A DNA stretch of 64,000 nt from an uncultured Blautia sp. (GTDB lineage: Bacteria; Bacillota; Clostridia; Lachnospirales; Lachnospiraceae), in contig NZ_CAKROJ010000001.1 of assembly GCF_934372025.1 (NCBI RefSeq), positions 74,545-138,544 of the forward strand, given 5' to 3'. Of this stretch, positions 42,040-51,897 are shown piece after piece. Below the pieces are notes generated by a model. It was given only the letters and a program-made list of their open reading frames with translations. It made no database searches and was not told where the DNA came from. Within the stretch, counting starts at the first letter, position 1; the number at the start of each line of letters is the position of its first letter. Position numbers and translations under genes: made by a program.

Positions 42040-42441
42040 CTATCGTGTCTCGGCATCGCCATCAATAACATCTCCGACCGCATCACCGACATCTTCTACT
42101 GCGTTGCCAACTCCATCGCCAAGATCACGGACACCATCGCCAAGATCCTCCGCTACGGTTCCATCTTCTGTATTATCTGGCACATTATCATTGTCTGTTC
42201 CCTCAGACATGGTATCACCGTTATCGATTGCAGCATCGTCTGCCACACCTTCGTCATCTGTTACTTTATTATTTGAATTATTCGTATTTTCATTGTCTTT
42301 TTTATCATTCGTATCGGCCGTGTTATCTTCTGTAGCTGTTCCTGCCTCATCTGCCGGTGCATTGTTATTTCCGCAGGCAGTAAAAATGCTCAGCGTCAGG
42401 ATCAGGAGGATTCCCGTCAGAATTGTGCGTATTTTTTTCAT
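42040..42441 (-). CDS. small acidic lipoprotein, low complexity
   Basis: A 133-residue lipoprotein with signal MKKIRTILTGILLILTLSIF and lipobox TAC (Cys22 or so). The mature part is dominated by D, E, N, T, G and A with a repetitive C-terminal stretch (DLGDGVRDLGDGVGNAVEDV and GDAVGDVIDG) that is amphipathic. No fold is recognised. RBS AAAGGAG precedes the ATG. Its function is unknown. The base composition of the repeat region differs from neighbours because of the GAC/GAT-rich codons. Confidence 0.7.
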   Translation of the reverse strand: MKKIRTILTGILLILTLSIFTACGNNNAPADEAGTATEDNTADTNDKKDNENTNNSNNKVTDDEGVADDAAIDNGDTMSEGTDNDNVPDNTEDGTVAEDLGDGVRDLGDGVGNAVEDVGDAVGDVIDGDAETR

Positions 42442-42584
42442 TCTAATTTCTCCTTTACTATGGATTTAAACTTGTAATGATAATATGTACAATCTGACAG
42501 ATTCCTATGCAAAATAATGCAAAAAAGCAGGCACATATCTTTCGATACATGCCTGCCAGAATTTCAACAAAACTACGATCTGTT

Positions 42585-44564
42585 TTACTTCTTAATAAAT
42601 ACTGGCATACTTTCCAGAGTAACCGGTACGCAGATCCACTGACCACCCTGATACTCTTTTTCTGTTTCACTATCTTTCCAGAGGATGCCCTCTCCTGGAA
42701 GATAAACTTTACGCTCTTTCGCACCAGCTTCCAGGATTGGTGCTACCAGAACCTTACTTCCATACATATATTCATCTTCTACTTCCCATGTATTACTGTC
42801 CTCAGGGAATTCGTAGAATAATGTTCTCATGACAGGAGTTCCTTTTTCATGAGCTTCCAGCATCAGGCTTCTCGTGTAATCACGCATCTGCTCACGAATC
42901 TGCATATATTTTTCGCAGATCTTGTAGACCTCTTCGCCATAACTCCAAACTTCATTAGCAGCTCCTGAACGACAGGTTGCGCCACCAGTTGTTCCATACT
43001 GCGGCTGCCTCGGTTCACGATCTCCATGAAGTCGCATGACCGGACAAAAAGCACCCCACTGGAACCAACGAGCAAATAGTTCCCTAAATGCTGGATCATC
43101 TGGATTTCCGCCATGGAATCCACCAATGTCTGTTGTCCACCAAGGAATTCCGGCAAGTCCCATATTTAATCCTGCTGCCAACTGATTTTTCATACTGTTA
43201 AAGCTGGAAGCAATATCACCGGACCATACCAGTGCGCCATATTTCTGGCTTCCTGCCCATGCACAGCGAAGCAGATTGACTATATTTTTTTGTCCCTGCT
43301 GTTCCATTCCCTCATAGAATGTTCTGGCATATTCTACTGGATAGATATTACCAATTTCCAGATCTGTTCCCATATGATAACGATAATTATCAAAATCATA
43401 AGCGCTATACTCTGGTTCAGCTTCATCTAACCAGAATACACGAATTCCTTTGTCATAATAGTTTTTCTTTACTTTATCCCAAAGATATCCTCTTGCCTCT
43501 GGATTCGTAACATCACAATGAATAGTTGCACCCTGGAAATTTAATCCTACACGAACACCTCTCTCAGTACGAATCAAATATCCCTTTTCCAGCATCTCTT
43601 CATAGTTTTCGCTTTCCTGATCTACTGTCGGCCAGATGGAAACCATTAATTCTACTCCCATCTCCTTCAGTTCATTGATCATTGCGTCAGGATCTGGCCA
43701 GTATACAGGATCAAACTTCCATTCTCCCTGTTTTGGCCAATGGAAATAATCAATAACAATGAGATCCAATGGCAGGTTTCTTCTCTTATATTCTCTGGCA
43801 ACTTCCAACACTTCTTCCTGTGTCTGATATCTTAACTTACACTGCCAGAATCCAAGACCATACTCCGGCATCATTGGAACCTTTCCGGTTATATCTGCAT
43901 AGGCTTCTTCAATTTCCGCCGGTGTATCACCAACAGTCACCCAATAATCCAGCACTTTTGTTCCAAGTGCTTCAAATGTCATAAGATTATTACCAAATAC
44001 AGCCCGTCCTACAGAAGGATTATTCCAAAGAAGCCCATATCCTCTGGATGAGATCATAAATGGTACACTAGCCTGAGAATTTCTATGAGCCATTTCCAGA
44101 TCCATACCTTTTAAATTCAAATAAGGCTGCTGATATTGTCCCATTCCAAATATTTTTTCGTGAACATCCTGGGATTCAAAACGCATTGTCAGATGATAAT
44201 CTCCGCCAACATTCGGTCTGAATTCTCTTGCTTCAACTTCAATGGCACTGCATTTTTCATCCAACAGATCTCTACGGTTTCTCCAATATTCTTCCAGTAA
44301 AATAGTTCCCTTGCGATCATAAACCATAATTTTTCCAAGCTTAGTGATAGTAGCTCGGATTTTACCATTTGTGATCTCGGCACCTTCTAGTGTTTCTTTT
44401 ATTTCACAGCAAGAAGTTTCCGGCTCCATAAGTGCCCAGTTTCTCAAAGGCATTTCTGCTTCTTTTGTTGCACGAATTCGTAATGCATTTTTTCCCCATG
44501 GCTCAATCCATAATTCTTCCGCATCATAGTGAAAGCATATTTTGTTTTTTTCAATACGAATCAT
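42585..44564 (-). CDS. glycoside hydrolase family 31 (alpha-glucosidase/xylosidase)
   Basis: A 659-residue GH31 enzyme without a signal peptide, so cytoplasmic. The N-terminal beta domain precedes the barrel. The nucleophile Asp is in VFWLDEAEPEYSAYD (about residue 380), the acid/base Asp in LVWSGDIASSF (about 440). PWWTTDIGGFHGG and RLHGDREPRQP are typical subsite motifs. GH31 cleaves alpha-glucosidic or alpha-xylosidic bonds; the DEAEPE form occurs in alpha-xylosidase and some alpha-glucosidase branches. It is the last gene behind a sugar importer, so it likely hydrolyses an imported oligosaccharide. Confidence 0.92.
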   Translation of the reverse strand: MIRIEKNKICFHYDAEELWIEPWGKNALRIRATKEAEMPLRNWALMEPETSCCEIKETLEGAEITNGKIRATITKLGKIMVYDRKGTILLEEYWRNRRDLLDEKCSAIEVEAREFRPNVGGDYHLTMRFESQDVHEKIFGMGQYQQPYLNLKGMDLEMAHRNSQASVPFMISSRGYGLLWNNPSVGRAVFGNNLMTFEALGTKVLDYWVTVGDTPAEIEEAYADITGKVPMMPEYGLGFWQCKLRYQTQEEVLEVAREYKRRNLPLDLIVIDYFHWPKQGEWKFDPVYWPDPDAMINELKEMGVELMVSIWPTVDQESENYEEMLEKGYLIRTERGVRVGLNFQGATIHCDVTNPEARGYLWDKVKKNYYDKGIRVFWLDEAEPEYSAYDFDNYRYHMGTDLEIGNIYPVEYARTFYEGMEQQGQKNIVNLLRCAWAGSQKYGALVWSGDIASSFNSMKNQLAAGLNMGLAGIPWWTTDIGGFHGGNPDDPAFRELFARWFQWGAFCPVMRLHGDREPRQPQYGTTGGATCRSGAANEVWSYGEEVYKICEKYMQIREQMRDYTRSLMLEAHEKGTPVMRTLFYEFPEDSNTWEVEDEYMYGSKVLVAPILEAGAKERKVYLPGEGILWKDSETEKEYQGGQWICVPVTLESMPVFIKK

Positions 44565-44575
44565 AAAAGTCCTCC

Positions 44576-45424
44576 TTAACCTTTAACGGCACCACTAGTC
44601 ATACCGCTGATAATATATTTCTGCATAAAGATAAATATTAATGCAACCGGAATGATTGTAACTACTGCAAACGCAGTCAGATAACTCCATTTAGTTCCAT
44701 ACTGTCCCATAAAGTTAAAGATACCTGCAGTAATAGGACGTTTTTGCTGATCGATGATAAAAGTCATACCATATGCCAAATCTCCCCATGCATAGAGGAA
44801 TGAGAATATAGCACATACCATAACCCCAGGCTTAGCAATCGGAATCAGGATTCGCAAAAACGCAGTCAGACGATTACATCCATCAATATATGCAGCTTCT
44901 TCCAGTTCTTTCGGGATAGATGCAAAATAGTTTTTCAGAATCAGTACAGAAAACGGAATTCCTATAGTAGCATCCGCAAGAATAGCAGACATCGGTGTAT
45001 TATAAATATGCATGTTACGGAACATGATGAACATAGGTGTCAAAAGAACTGCCACCGGAAGCATCTGTGTTACCAAAAATCCCAACATGATCAGTTTTTT
45101 ACCTTTGAAACGATACTTTGCAATTCCATATGATGCTGGAACTGCAAGTATAACAGCCACTATCATAGCTCCTAATGAAATAACAAAACTGTTTGCAAAG
45201 GAACGGAACATATTAAAGTCTCCGCTTTCTACCTGTGCTGCATAAGACTTCAAATTTAAAACTTTCGGCCAAAAAGTAGGTGGAATCTGGAAAATCTCCT
45301 TTTCAGTCTTTAATGAAGTAACTACAATCCAATAGAGTGGAAACAATAACACACACAACAGAAGTACGGATAAAATACATAAAATAATATTCTTTCCTTT
45401 GTTTAATTTCTTATCTTCATCCAT
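44576..45424 (-). CDS. MalG-type sugar ABC permease
   Basis: A 282-residue inner-membrane permease with six segments and the EAA loop EEAAYIDGCNRLTAFLRILIPIAKPGV, in part EEAAYIDGCNRLTAF, which contacts the ATPase. Pairs with the MalF-type partner whose gene overlaps it by one base. No ATPase gene is present, so the shared MsmX-type ATPase encoded elsewhere probably energises it. Confidence 0.94.
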   Translation of the reverse strand: MDEDKKLNKGKNIILCILSVLLLCVLLFPLYWIVVTSLKTEKEIFQIPPTFWPKVLNLKSYAAQVESGDFNMFRSFANSFVISLGAMIVAVILAVPASYGIAKYRFKGKKLIMLGFLVTQMLPVAVLLTPMFIMFRNMHIYNTPMSAILADATIGIPFSVLILKNYFASIPKELEEAAYIDGCNRLTAFLRILIPIAKPGVMVCAIFSFLYAWGDLAYGMTFIIDQQKRPITAGIFNFMGQYGTKWSYLTAFAVVTIIPVALIFIFMQKYIISGMTSGAVKG

Positions 45425-46317
45425 TATTCTTCCTCCTGTGAGCCTTTCAGATAGAGTGAACCTACAATTAACAAAATGACAAGAAGTACATTGGCAACTG
45501 CAGAACCTTTACTGTATTTAAACATTTCAAATGAGAGTTTGTATGAATATGTGGATAACATATGTGTTGAGTTTACCGGTCCTCCACTGGTCATTACATA
45601 TACCAGATCGAATACCTTAAATGTGTAAATGAATCCAAGTATCAGAACAGATTCAATAGTCGGTCGCAGAAGTGGTAATGTAATTTTAAAGAATGTCTGG
45701 ATCTTGCCAGCACCATCAATTGATGCACTCTCATAAAGTTCCTTAGGAATAGTAGTTAATCCTGTTGAGATCAGAATCATGTTAAATGGGATTCCAATCC
45801 ATATATTTGCACAAACGATTGCAAACATGGCAGTTCCCGGTGTAGTCAACCATTCAATATTTTCAGAAATCAATCCCAGATTAGTTAAAATATAGTTTAG
45901 AATTCCAACATCTGTTCCAAAAATAAATTTGAAAATCAGTGCGGTAACTGTTATTGGGATCATCCACGGAATCAACAGAAGACCTCTTATCGGCTTAGAA
46001 AAACTAAAGCGCTGATTGAAAAACAATGCCAGTAAGAATCCAATAACAAACTGAATAGCTAAACAGCAAATTGTAAAGAACAAAGTATTTTTCAAAGAAA
46101 TTAAAAATACCTTATCATTGAAAATTGCAATATAATTTGCTAATCCAACAAATGGTTTATTTGGCATTGCCAAAGTTCTCATATTAACATCCTGGAAACT
46201 CAGAATGATATTTTGTATAATGGGCCATCCTACAAACACCAGCATATAGATGAATGCAGGAAGTACAAAAAGGAGCCCAACATTGTCATATTTAAATAAT
46301 TTTCTTCCTTTTTTCAA
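45424..46317 (-). CDS. MalF-type sugar ABC permease
   Basis: A 297-residue permease with six membrane segments and EAA loop ESASIDGAGKIQTFFKITLP (about residues 205-224), the first membrane partner of the importer. Its start lies 81 nt after the binding-protein stop, across a hairpin at 46356-46384. Confidence 0.94.
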   Translation of the reverse strand: MKKGRKLFKYDNVGLLFVLPAFIYMLVFVGWPIIQNIILSFQDVNMRTLAMPNKPFVGLANYIAIFNDKVFLISLKNTLFFTICCLAIQFVIGFLLALFFNQRFSFSKPIRGLLLIPWMIPITVTALIFKFIFGTDVGILNYILTNLGLISENIEWLTTPGTAMFAIVCANIWIGIPFNMILISTGLTTIPKELYESASIDGAGKIQTFFKITLPLLRPTIESVLILGFIYTFKVFDLVYVMTSGGPVNSTHMLSTYSYKLSFEMFKYSKGSAVANVLLVILLIVGSLYLKGSQEEE

Positions 46318-46355
46318 TGTTTTTCCTCCATAAGACTCAATTTTGAGTAAAGAAT

Positions 46356-46384
46356 CGGAGTATACGAATTATTCGCATACTCCG
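46356..46384 (-). promoter_or_regulatory. intercistronic hairpin between binding protein and permease
   Basis: CGGAGTAT (46356-46363) pairs with ATACTCCG (46377-46384), extended inward by CGAA/TTCG with one wobble. No T-run follows. It probably stabilises or partly ends the binding-protein transcript, raising its level relative to the permeases. Confidence 0.55.
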
Positions 46385-46398
46385 TATATTTTCAAGAC

Positions 46399-47604
46399 TT
46401 ACTGAACAATACCATCAATAGTATTCTGTGCTTCTGCAGCTGCATCTGCCGGTTCCATTTCACCAGTCATGACCTGGTTAAATGCAAGTGAGATTGCGTC
46501 AGATACTTCTGGCCATTCCGGAAGAGGACCTCTTGCCTGTGCATACTCAAGCTGATCTACAAATTTCTTGTAAATTGCATCTTTTTCATCTGAGAACTGA
46601 TTTGCTGCAATGTCTTTGTCTGCTGAGATGTATCCAAGTTTTTCCATCATTGTCATAACCTGTTCCTCTTCAGTTGCATATGTAAGGAAGTTAAGTGCTC
46701 CTTCTTCATTTCCACCAGCGATAACTGCATAGTTTTCACCACCGATTACAGAAGCATATTCCTTATCTTTTGGAAGAAGTGTAACATCCCAGTTCAGATC
46801 TGGAGCTTCAGATCTCATAGTTTCAATCTGCCATGGTCCATTTACCATCATAGCTACGTTTCCAGAGATAAACTGATTCATGACATCGCCCTGTGTCCAG
46901 TTGATGCATTCTTTGCTCATTGCACCAGATTCAACTAAATCTTTTATAAAAGTGAGGGCACGAATGCCACCTTCGGAATCCATTTCATAAGAAGTAGCTC
47001 CTGTAGACCAAAGCCATGGAGAGAAGTTGAAAGTACCTTCTTCATTCTGAAGGCTGCAGAATGCAAGGCCTGTAACAGATTCTGTAGTAAGCGCCTGTGC
47101 AGCTTCTTTTAACTCATCCCATGTTGTTGGAGGCTCAATACCTGCATCTTTCAGCATATCTACATTGTAATATAAGGATAAGCAGTTACATCCAAATGGT
47201 ACACCATATAAAGCATCTTCGTACGTTGCAGAAGCAACTGGTCCTTCATAATAGCTGTCTACATCAAATTTTCCAGTTAAATCGGCAAATATTCCCATAG
47301 ATGCATAAGAAGCATGATCTGGAGAATCCAGAAGTACTAAATCTGGTAATTCATTTGCGGAAGCTCCGATGGATAACTGTTTTTTGAAATCTGTAAAAGG
47401 AACATAATTTGCTTTCATTTTGTACTGATCCTGAGACTGATTGTAAGCCTCAATCATCTCATTCATTGCCTGCTGATGTCCCTCGTTTTCCCAATAATAC
47501 CATAATGTTACATCTTCAGTGTCTGCAGCTGATACTACGCTCGCACCGCTTAATAAACCTGCGGCCATAGCCACACTGGCTGCAATCCCCATAATTCTTT
47601 TCAT
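46399..47604 (-). CDS. sugar ABC transporter substrate-binding protein
   Basis: A 401-residue family 1 solute-binding protein. Start placed at 47604 (MKRIMGIAASVAMAAGLLSG), with AAGGAGG upstream, in preference to a longer start at 47658. The signal peptide ends at SVVSA-A without a lipobox, so it may be held at the surface by other means. MalE-type motifs: PTTWDELKEAAQAL, GNVAMMVNGPWQIE and GGENYAVIAGGNE. Ligand unknown, presumably the oligosaccharide processed by the downstream GH31. Confidence 0.93.
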   Translation of the reverse strand: MKRIMGIAASVAMAAGLLSGASVVSAADTEDVTLWYYWENEGHQQAMNEMIEAYNQSQDQYKMKANYVPFTDFKKQLSIGASANELPDLVLLDSPDHASYASMGIFADLTGKFDVDSYYEGPVASATYEDALYGVPFGCNCLSLYYNVDMLKDAGIEPPTTWDELKEAAQALTTESVTGLAFCSLQNEEGTFNFSPWLWSTGATSYEMDSEGGIRALTFIKDLVESGAMSKECINWTQGDVMNQFISGNVAMMVNGPWQIETMRSEAPDLNWDVTLLPKDKEYASVIGGENYAVIAGGNEEGALNFLTYATEEEQVMTMMEKLGYISADKDIAANQFSDEKDAIYKKFVDQLEYAQARGPLPEWPEVSDAISLAFNQVMTGEMEPADAAAEAQNTIDGIVQ

Positions 47605-47707
47605 TTTCCGTTTCCTCCTTTTTACGGGTGTTCGTTTTTTGATGATATAAGCATACAAGATTTGTCACCTGTTTAAAACGCAAGGAATCTTAAAAAGGAG
47701 GAAAAAT

Positions 47708-49222
47708 CTAATGTACTTTTCGGTATTCAGCTGGAAGCATTCCTGTTGTTTCTTTAAATACGCGGCTGAAATATTTAGGATCTGAATATCCCACCTTTTC
47801 TGCAATTTCATATAATTTTAACGAAGTTCCTATTAACAGCTCTTTTGCCTTGGTAATACGTACCTTTTTCATATAAGCACTAAATGTCATTCCCATTTCC
47901 TGATGAAATTTTGTTCCCAGATACTCTGGAGTTATACCGAGCTTTGCAGAGATTTCTTCCAATGTGATTCCATTTTGATAAAACTCCTGAATTAGATTCT
48001 GGGCACGTTTTACTGTCAGGTGCGTAATCTCTTCCTGAATTTGTGCCAGTCTTAATTCCAGAAACTCACCTACCTGATACAACTCATAGGATGTTTTTGC
48101 ACCCATAATCTGTTCCAGTAGTTTTTGCTGCTCCAATTCTTTATAATTTAAGATACCTGTTTCTTTTCCAATATTAATAAAAGCCCAGAAAAAACGCACA
48201 TAGCATTCTTTGATTTCTCTTGGAAGATAAAGACTACCATTTTTAAAATAAGCACAAAAATCTTTTATATTTTTCTGAATCTTTTCTTTATCTCTTGCGC
48301 ACACAGATAAACGCATTTGATTTTCAATATCCAGAGGGTAAATACAAGGAACAGTGTGCAGTTCTGTGATTTCTGGATAAGTGATCATAACTTCATCTCC
48401 CAGAGAGATATTCCATTCCATGTATTTAAGAAGTATTTCCACACCCTCTTTTAATGATTCCAGCGTCTTATCTGAAATAAAACCTACAGCTCCCTGCCAG
48501 CTTTTTTCTGAATTATCTAAGAACCAATACTGCATCCATCTTCTCAACTCTTTGCTGTCTTGATTTCCATATACTACAACAAACAGCATTTGCTCTTTGG
48601 CAGCTTTTAAGATCAGATATTCCAATCCCTTTTTTTGAGCAAAAAGACGAGCTAATTCTCTCTCAGCAATATTTTGATATGTTTCATATTTATTTCCCAG
48701 ATAACAACAGACCACATTATATGTACTATTTTCCGGAATATCGAATCGTCTTTGAAGCAATTGCTTTAGTTTTTCATCTGCTGGAAGCGTTCCTGTAAGA
48801 ATTCCATTAAAAATCTGATCTACATCTTCAAAAACGATTTCTTTTTTGGATTGTTTCAATTCTTCTTCCACGCGATGAAGAGTTTCTGAGATATCTTTGA
48901 CTACCAAAGGCTTCAACAAATATTCTCGGACTCCAAGGCGGATTGCCTGTTTTGCATAATCAAATTCCGAATAAGCAGTTAGTATAATAGATTTTGCCTT
49001 ACATCCGCTTTTATATGCAGCAGCGAGCATTTCCAGTCCATCCATTTCAGGCATACGTATATCAGTAAAAATAACATCCGGCATCGTTTCCTGAATCAAT
49101 TTCAGTCCTTCTTTTCCATTTTCCGCCTCTCCGACAACTTCATAATCAGGATCCAGTTTTCCGACCAGTCGACTCAAACCTTCCCGGATTCTTATTTCAT
49201 CTTCAATAACTACTATCCTCAT
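47708..49222 (-). CDS. AraC-type response regulator (YesN-like)
   Basis: A 504-residue two-component regulator: receiver (about 1-125) with IEDE (7-10), Asp in MPDVIFTDIRMPEMDG (about 54) and LKPL (about 104); a middle YesN/AraC-linker region; and a C-terminal AraC double HTH (about 400-500) with ITLEEISAKLGITPEYLGTK and YSDPKYFSRVFKETTG. It most likely activates the downstream importer-GH31 genes in response to the partner kinase. The gene is 13 nt from the kinase gene, in the same operon. Confidence 0.94.
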   Translation of the reverse strand: MRIVVIEDEIRIREGLSRLVGKLDPDYEVVGEAENGKEGLKLIQETMPDVIFTDIRMPEMDGLEMLAAAYKSGCKAKSIILTAYSEFDYAKQAIRLGVREYLLKPLVVKDISETLHRVEEELKQSKKEIVFEDVDQIFNGILTGTLPADEKLKQLLQRRFDIPENSTYNVVCCYLGNKYETYQNIAERELARLFAQKKGLEYLILKAAKEQMLFVVVYGNQDSKELRRWMQYWFLDNSEKSWQGAVGFISDKTLESLKEGVEILLKYMEWNISLGDEVMITYPEITELHTVPCIYPLDIENQMRLSVCARDKEKIQKNIKDFCAYFKNGSLYLPREIKECYVRFFWAFINIGKETGILNYKELEQQKLLEQIMGAKTSYELYQVGEFLELRLAQIQEEITHLTVKRAQNLIQEFYQNGITLEEISAKLGITPEYLGTKFHQEMGMTFSAYMKKVRITKAKELLIGTSLKLYEIAEKVGYSDPKYFSRVFKETTGMLPAEYRKVH

Positions 49223-49234
49223 TTCTCCCCCCTG

Positions 49235-51031
49235 TTAAGCTTCTGGAATCTGAATTCGTATTTTAGTATAAGAATTCACTTTGCTTGTAATTTCCACTAT
49301 CGCATCATCTCCATAATACATATGAATTCGATTAATCGCATTTTCCATACCTATATGATTTTTTTCTGAACTTTTTGGAAGATATCCACGATTAATCTGC
49401 TCCAACAGCTTTTCTTCTATTCCCTTTCCATTATCATAGATAATTATCTGAAGCCAGTCAGAATGCAATATTGTGATATCTACTGATAAAAAGTGCATCC
49501 TGTTTGTGCCTTCAAATCCATGTAGAATAGAATTTTCAACAAATGGCTGAAGCAGCAGCTTATGTATTCTTTTTTCCATGAGCTCCGGTTCAATATGAAT
49601 TTCACACTGGAAAGTATTTTTCAGACGAGTTTGCTGTAAGAACAGATACTTTTTCAACCATTCGCTTTCTTCTCGTATTGTCACGATTCCATTACTATTA
49701 TCAATACCATATCTCAAAATCATTGCAAGAGCACTGATTGAATTGCTGATTTCATATTCATCGCGATCAATAGCCATCCAATTAATTGTATCCAGTGTAT
49801 TATAAAGAAAATGAGGATTTATCTGCGCTTCCAATGCTGCTATTTCTGCACTGCGTTGTTTTTCTCCGGCTTCCTTTTCTTTTTGAATGGAATCCACCAA
49901 TCTATCCATCATATTATTGTAAGCAACAGCAATAAATTCCACTTCTTTCGGCATAGTCTTGTCTACAAGGACTCTGGCAGAGAGATCTCCCATTCCCGTC
50001 TTTTGCATGATATTAGTCATATTTTGAAGTGGACCAGTAAATCTCTTTATCAAAAAGATAATAATTCCTGCAAGAATTATCACAAATACCAGGAACACTG
50101 ACAGCATACTGTTTTGCTGTACACTCAATTTCTTTATTGTTTCATGTTGACTGGAAACATTTACAATGTCCCATTGAAATCTTTCATCATGAATCACATT
50201 CACCATGAGATGGGTAAAGTCATCCGGAAATTGTTTCTTCACAAATTCCTCATAACTGATTTGTCTGTTTTTTATATCTTCGTCCCATTGAATCACTGGC
50301 GTTGTCAGCAAAGATTCATCAATACACGAAACCATATTTCCCTGTTTGTCCACAATAAAATTCGTAGTATTTTTTTGTGGATCATCCATAGAACATACGG
50401 ACTTTAAAAGCTTTTCATCGATACTTACAACAACTACCCCTAACTGTTTGCCCACATTTTTATAATCAATGATCCTGTGTCCTATATGAAAAAGAAAGTT
50501 TTTCTCTCCGCCTCTGGTCACTGCCTCCTTTGTTGAAAACACATGGATATCATTGTCCATAGATATTGTCTCATAGAGAGAATCCATAGATAATCCATCT
50601 ACATCATTCCAGGAACTTTTAGTTCCGGACCCTGTGATCAAATCATAAAATACTAATGTTCCATTTTCTGTTATGACAGAGATAGATTTAATATATTCTT
50701 TGGTATAAAAAAGGCCGTGAAGAGCCAGACGCAGTTTTTTCTTATTAACGGCTAAATCTTTCCCTGAATTAATTTTATCAACTAAATTTACAAGTTCATC
50801 ATCTGTATATATCTGCCATAAGATATCTTCATAAGAATCAATCCAGATATCCATGTTTTCTCTAGTTTTCAGCAGGTTAGACTGGATCATTTCCTGCACA
50901 TTTTCTTTTACTATACCAGATATATTATGATAAAAAATCAAATTCACCAGAATAATTGGTATAATTGATGTAACCAAAAAAGCAATGATCAACTGCTTTT
51001 TCAAACTCATTTTATCAGATGCCTGCTTCAT
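49235..51031 (-). CDS. sensor histidine kinase (YesM-like)
   Basis: A 598-residue membrane kinase. Start placed at 51031, with AGGAG upstream; an earlier start would run through the dapB terminator. Two membrane segments (about 10-33 and 300-322) enclose an extracellular dCache-type sensor. A HAMP domain follows (LIKRFTGPLQNMTNIMQ), then the His_kinase region EAQINPHFLYNTLDTINW (phosphoacceptor His in PHF) and ATPase boxes FVENSILHGFEG and IIYDNGKGI. It pairs with the YesN regulator to sense an outside glycan or sugar. Confidence 0.94.
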   Translation of the reverse strand: MKQASDKMSLKKQLIIAFLVTSIIPIILVNLIFYHNISGIVKENVQEMIQSNLLKTRENMDIWIDSYEDILWQIYTDDELVNLVDKINSGKDLAVNKKKLRLALHGLFYTKEYIKSISVITENGTLVFYDLITGSGTKSSWNDVDGLSMDSLYETISMDNDIHVFSTKEAVTRGGEKNFLFHIGHRIIDYKNVGKQLGVVVVSIDEKLLKSVCSMDDPQKNTTNFIVDKQGNMVSCIDESLLTTPVIQWDEDIKNRQISYEEFVKKQFPDDFTHLMVNVIHDERFQWDIVNVSSQHETIKKLSVQQNSMLSVFLVFVIILAGIIIFLIKRFTGPLQNMTNIMQKTGMGDLSARVLVDKTMPKEVEFIAVAYNNMMDRLVDSIQKEKEAGEKQRSAEIAALEAQINPHFLYNTLDTINWMAIDRDEYEISNSISALAMILRYGIDNSNGIVTIREESEWLKKYLFLQQTRLKNTFQCEIHIEPELMEKRIHKLLLQPFVENSILHGFEGTNRMHFLSVDITILHSDWLQIIIYDNGKGIEEKLLEQINRGYLPKSSEKNHIGMENAINRIHMYYGDDAIVEITSKVNSYTKIRIQIPEA

Positions 51032-51046
51032 TTTTATTTCGCTCCT

Positions 51047-51082
51047 AAAAAAACAAAGCGTGTGCCCGTGAAGACACACGCT
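51047..51082 (-). terminator. terminator of dapB
   Basis: AGCGTGTG (51057-51064) pairs with CACACGCT (51075-51082), followed on the minus strand by TTGTTTTTTT. The plus strand also has a T-run. Confidence 0.85.
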
Positions 51083-51092
51083 CTTTTTTAAT

Positions 51093-51851
51093 TTATCCTT
51101 CAATCACATCTGCCATGTCATATCTGCCTGCCGGTTTACCAGCCAGGAATTTGGCAGCCTCAATTGCGCCTTTGCCGAAAATAGCCTTGGAATAAGCAGT
51201 ATGCTTAAATTCGATCACTTCATCCGCACCAGCAAAAATCACTTCATGTTCACCAACGATCGTACCACCGCGTACTGCTGAAATACCGATTTCTTTCTCA
51301 TCACGCATCTCACGTTTCTGGCTTCTGTCGTATACATAATGATACTGATTATCCATAGCTTCATTCAGACTGTCAGCAAGTGCCAGTGCTGTTCCGCTCG
51401 GAGCATCCAGTTTCAGATGATGATGCTTCTCAACGATTTCCATATCAAAGCCTGCTGTTGCAAGAACCTTTGCAGCTTCCTGGATCAGTTTCAGCAGAGT
51501 ATTGATTCCAAGAGACATATTGGCAGATTTCAGTACCGGAATTTTCTTAGCTGTCTCTTCAACCTTTGCAAGCTGTTCTTCAGACAAACCTGTTGTACAG
51601 AGAACTACCGGAAGATTGCGCTCTGTGCAGTATTCCAGTAACGCATCTGCTGCTTTTGCAGATGAAAAGTCGATCAGGACATCTGCTTCTGTCTGACATT
51701 CCTTAATATTGGTAAATACCGGATAGGTTGTGTTTCCTTTATCTGTTACGTCGATTCCTGCTACGATTTCTGCGTTGGCATCTTTGGAAACAAGATCAGA
51801 AATCACCTGTCCCATATGTCCGCAGCATCCATGCATGATAATTTTTACCAT
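51093..51851 (-). CDS. dapB: 4-hydroxy-tetrahydrodipicolinate reductase
   Basis: A 252-residue DapB. Reduces the DapA product with NAD(P)H, on the way to diaminopimelate and lysine. GCCGHMGQVISDLV (Rossmann), the catalytic EKHHHLKLDAPSGTA and KSANMSLGINTL are present. Co-transcribed with dapA 47 nt upstream. Confidence 0.97.
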   Translation of the reverse strand: MVKIIMHGCCGHMGQVISDLVSKDANAEIVAGIDVTDKGNTTYPVFTNIKECQTEADVLIDFSSAKAADALLEYCTERNLPVVLCTTGLSEEQLAKVEETAKKIPVLKSANMSLGINTLLKLIQEAAKVLATAGFDMEIVEKHHHLKLDAPSGTALALADSLNEAMDNQYHYVYDRSQKREMRDEKEIGISAVRGGTIVGEHEVIFAGADEVIEFKHTAYSKAIFGKGAIEAAKFLAGKPAGRYDMADVIEG

Positions 51852-51897
51852 AATAATCTTCCTCCGTGTCCTGTAAAATGATGTCTGTTCTCTTCCG

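Noticed and set aside
42458..42724. An 88-codon frame overlapping the end of the GH31 gene.
   Set aside because: It overlaps the GH31 coding region antiparallel in frame, with no ribosome site and no recognisable motif.
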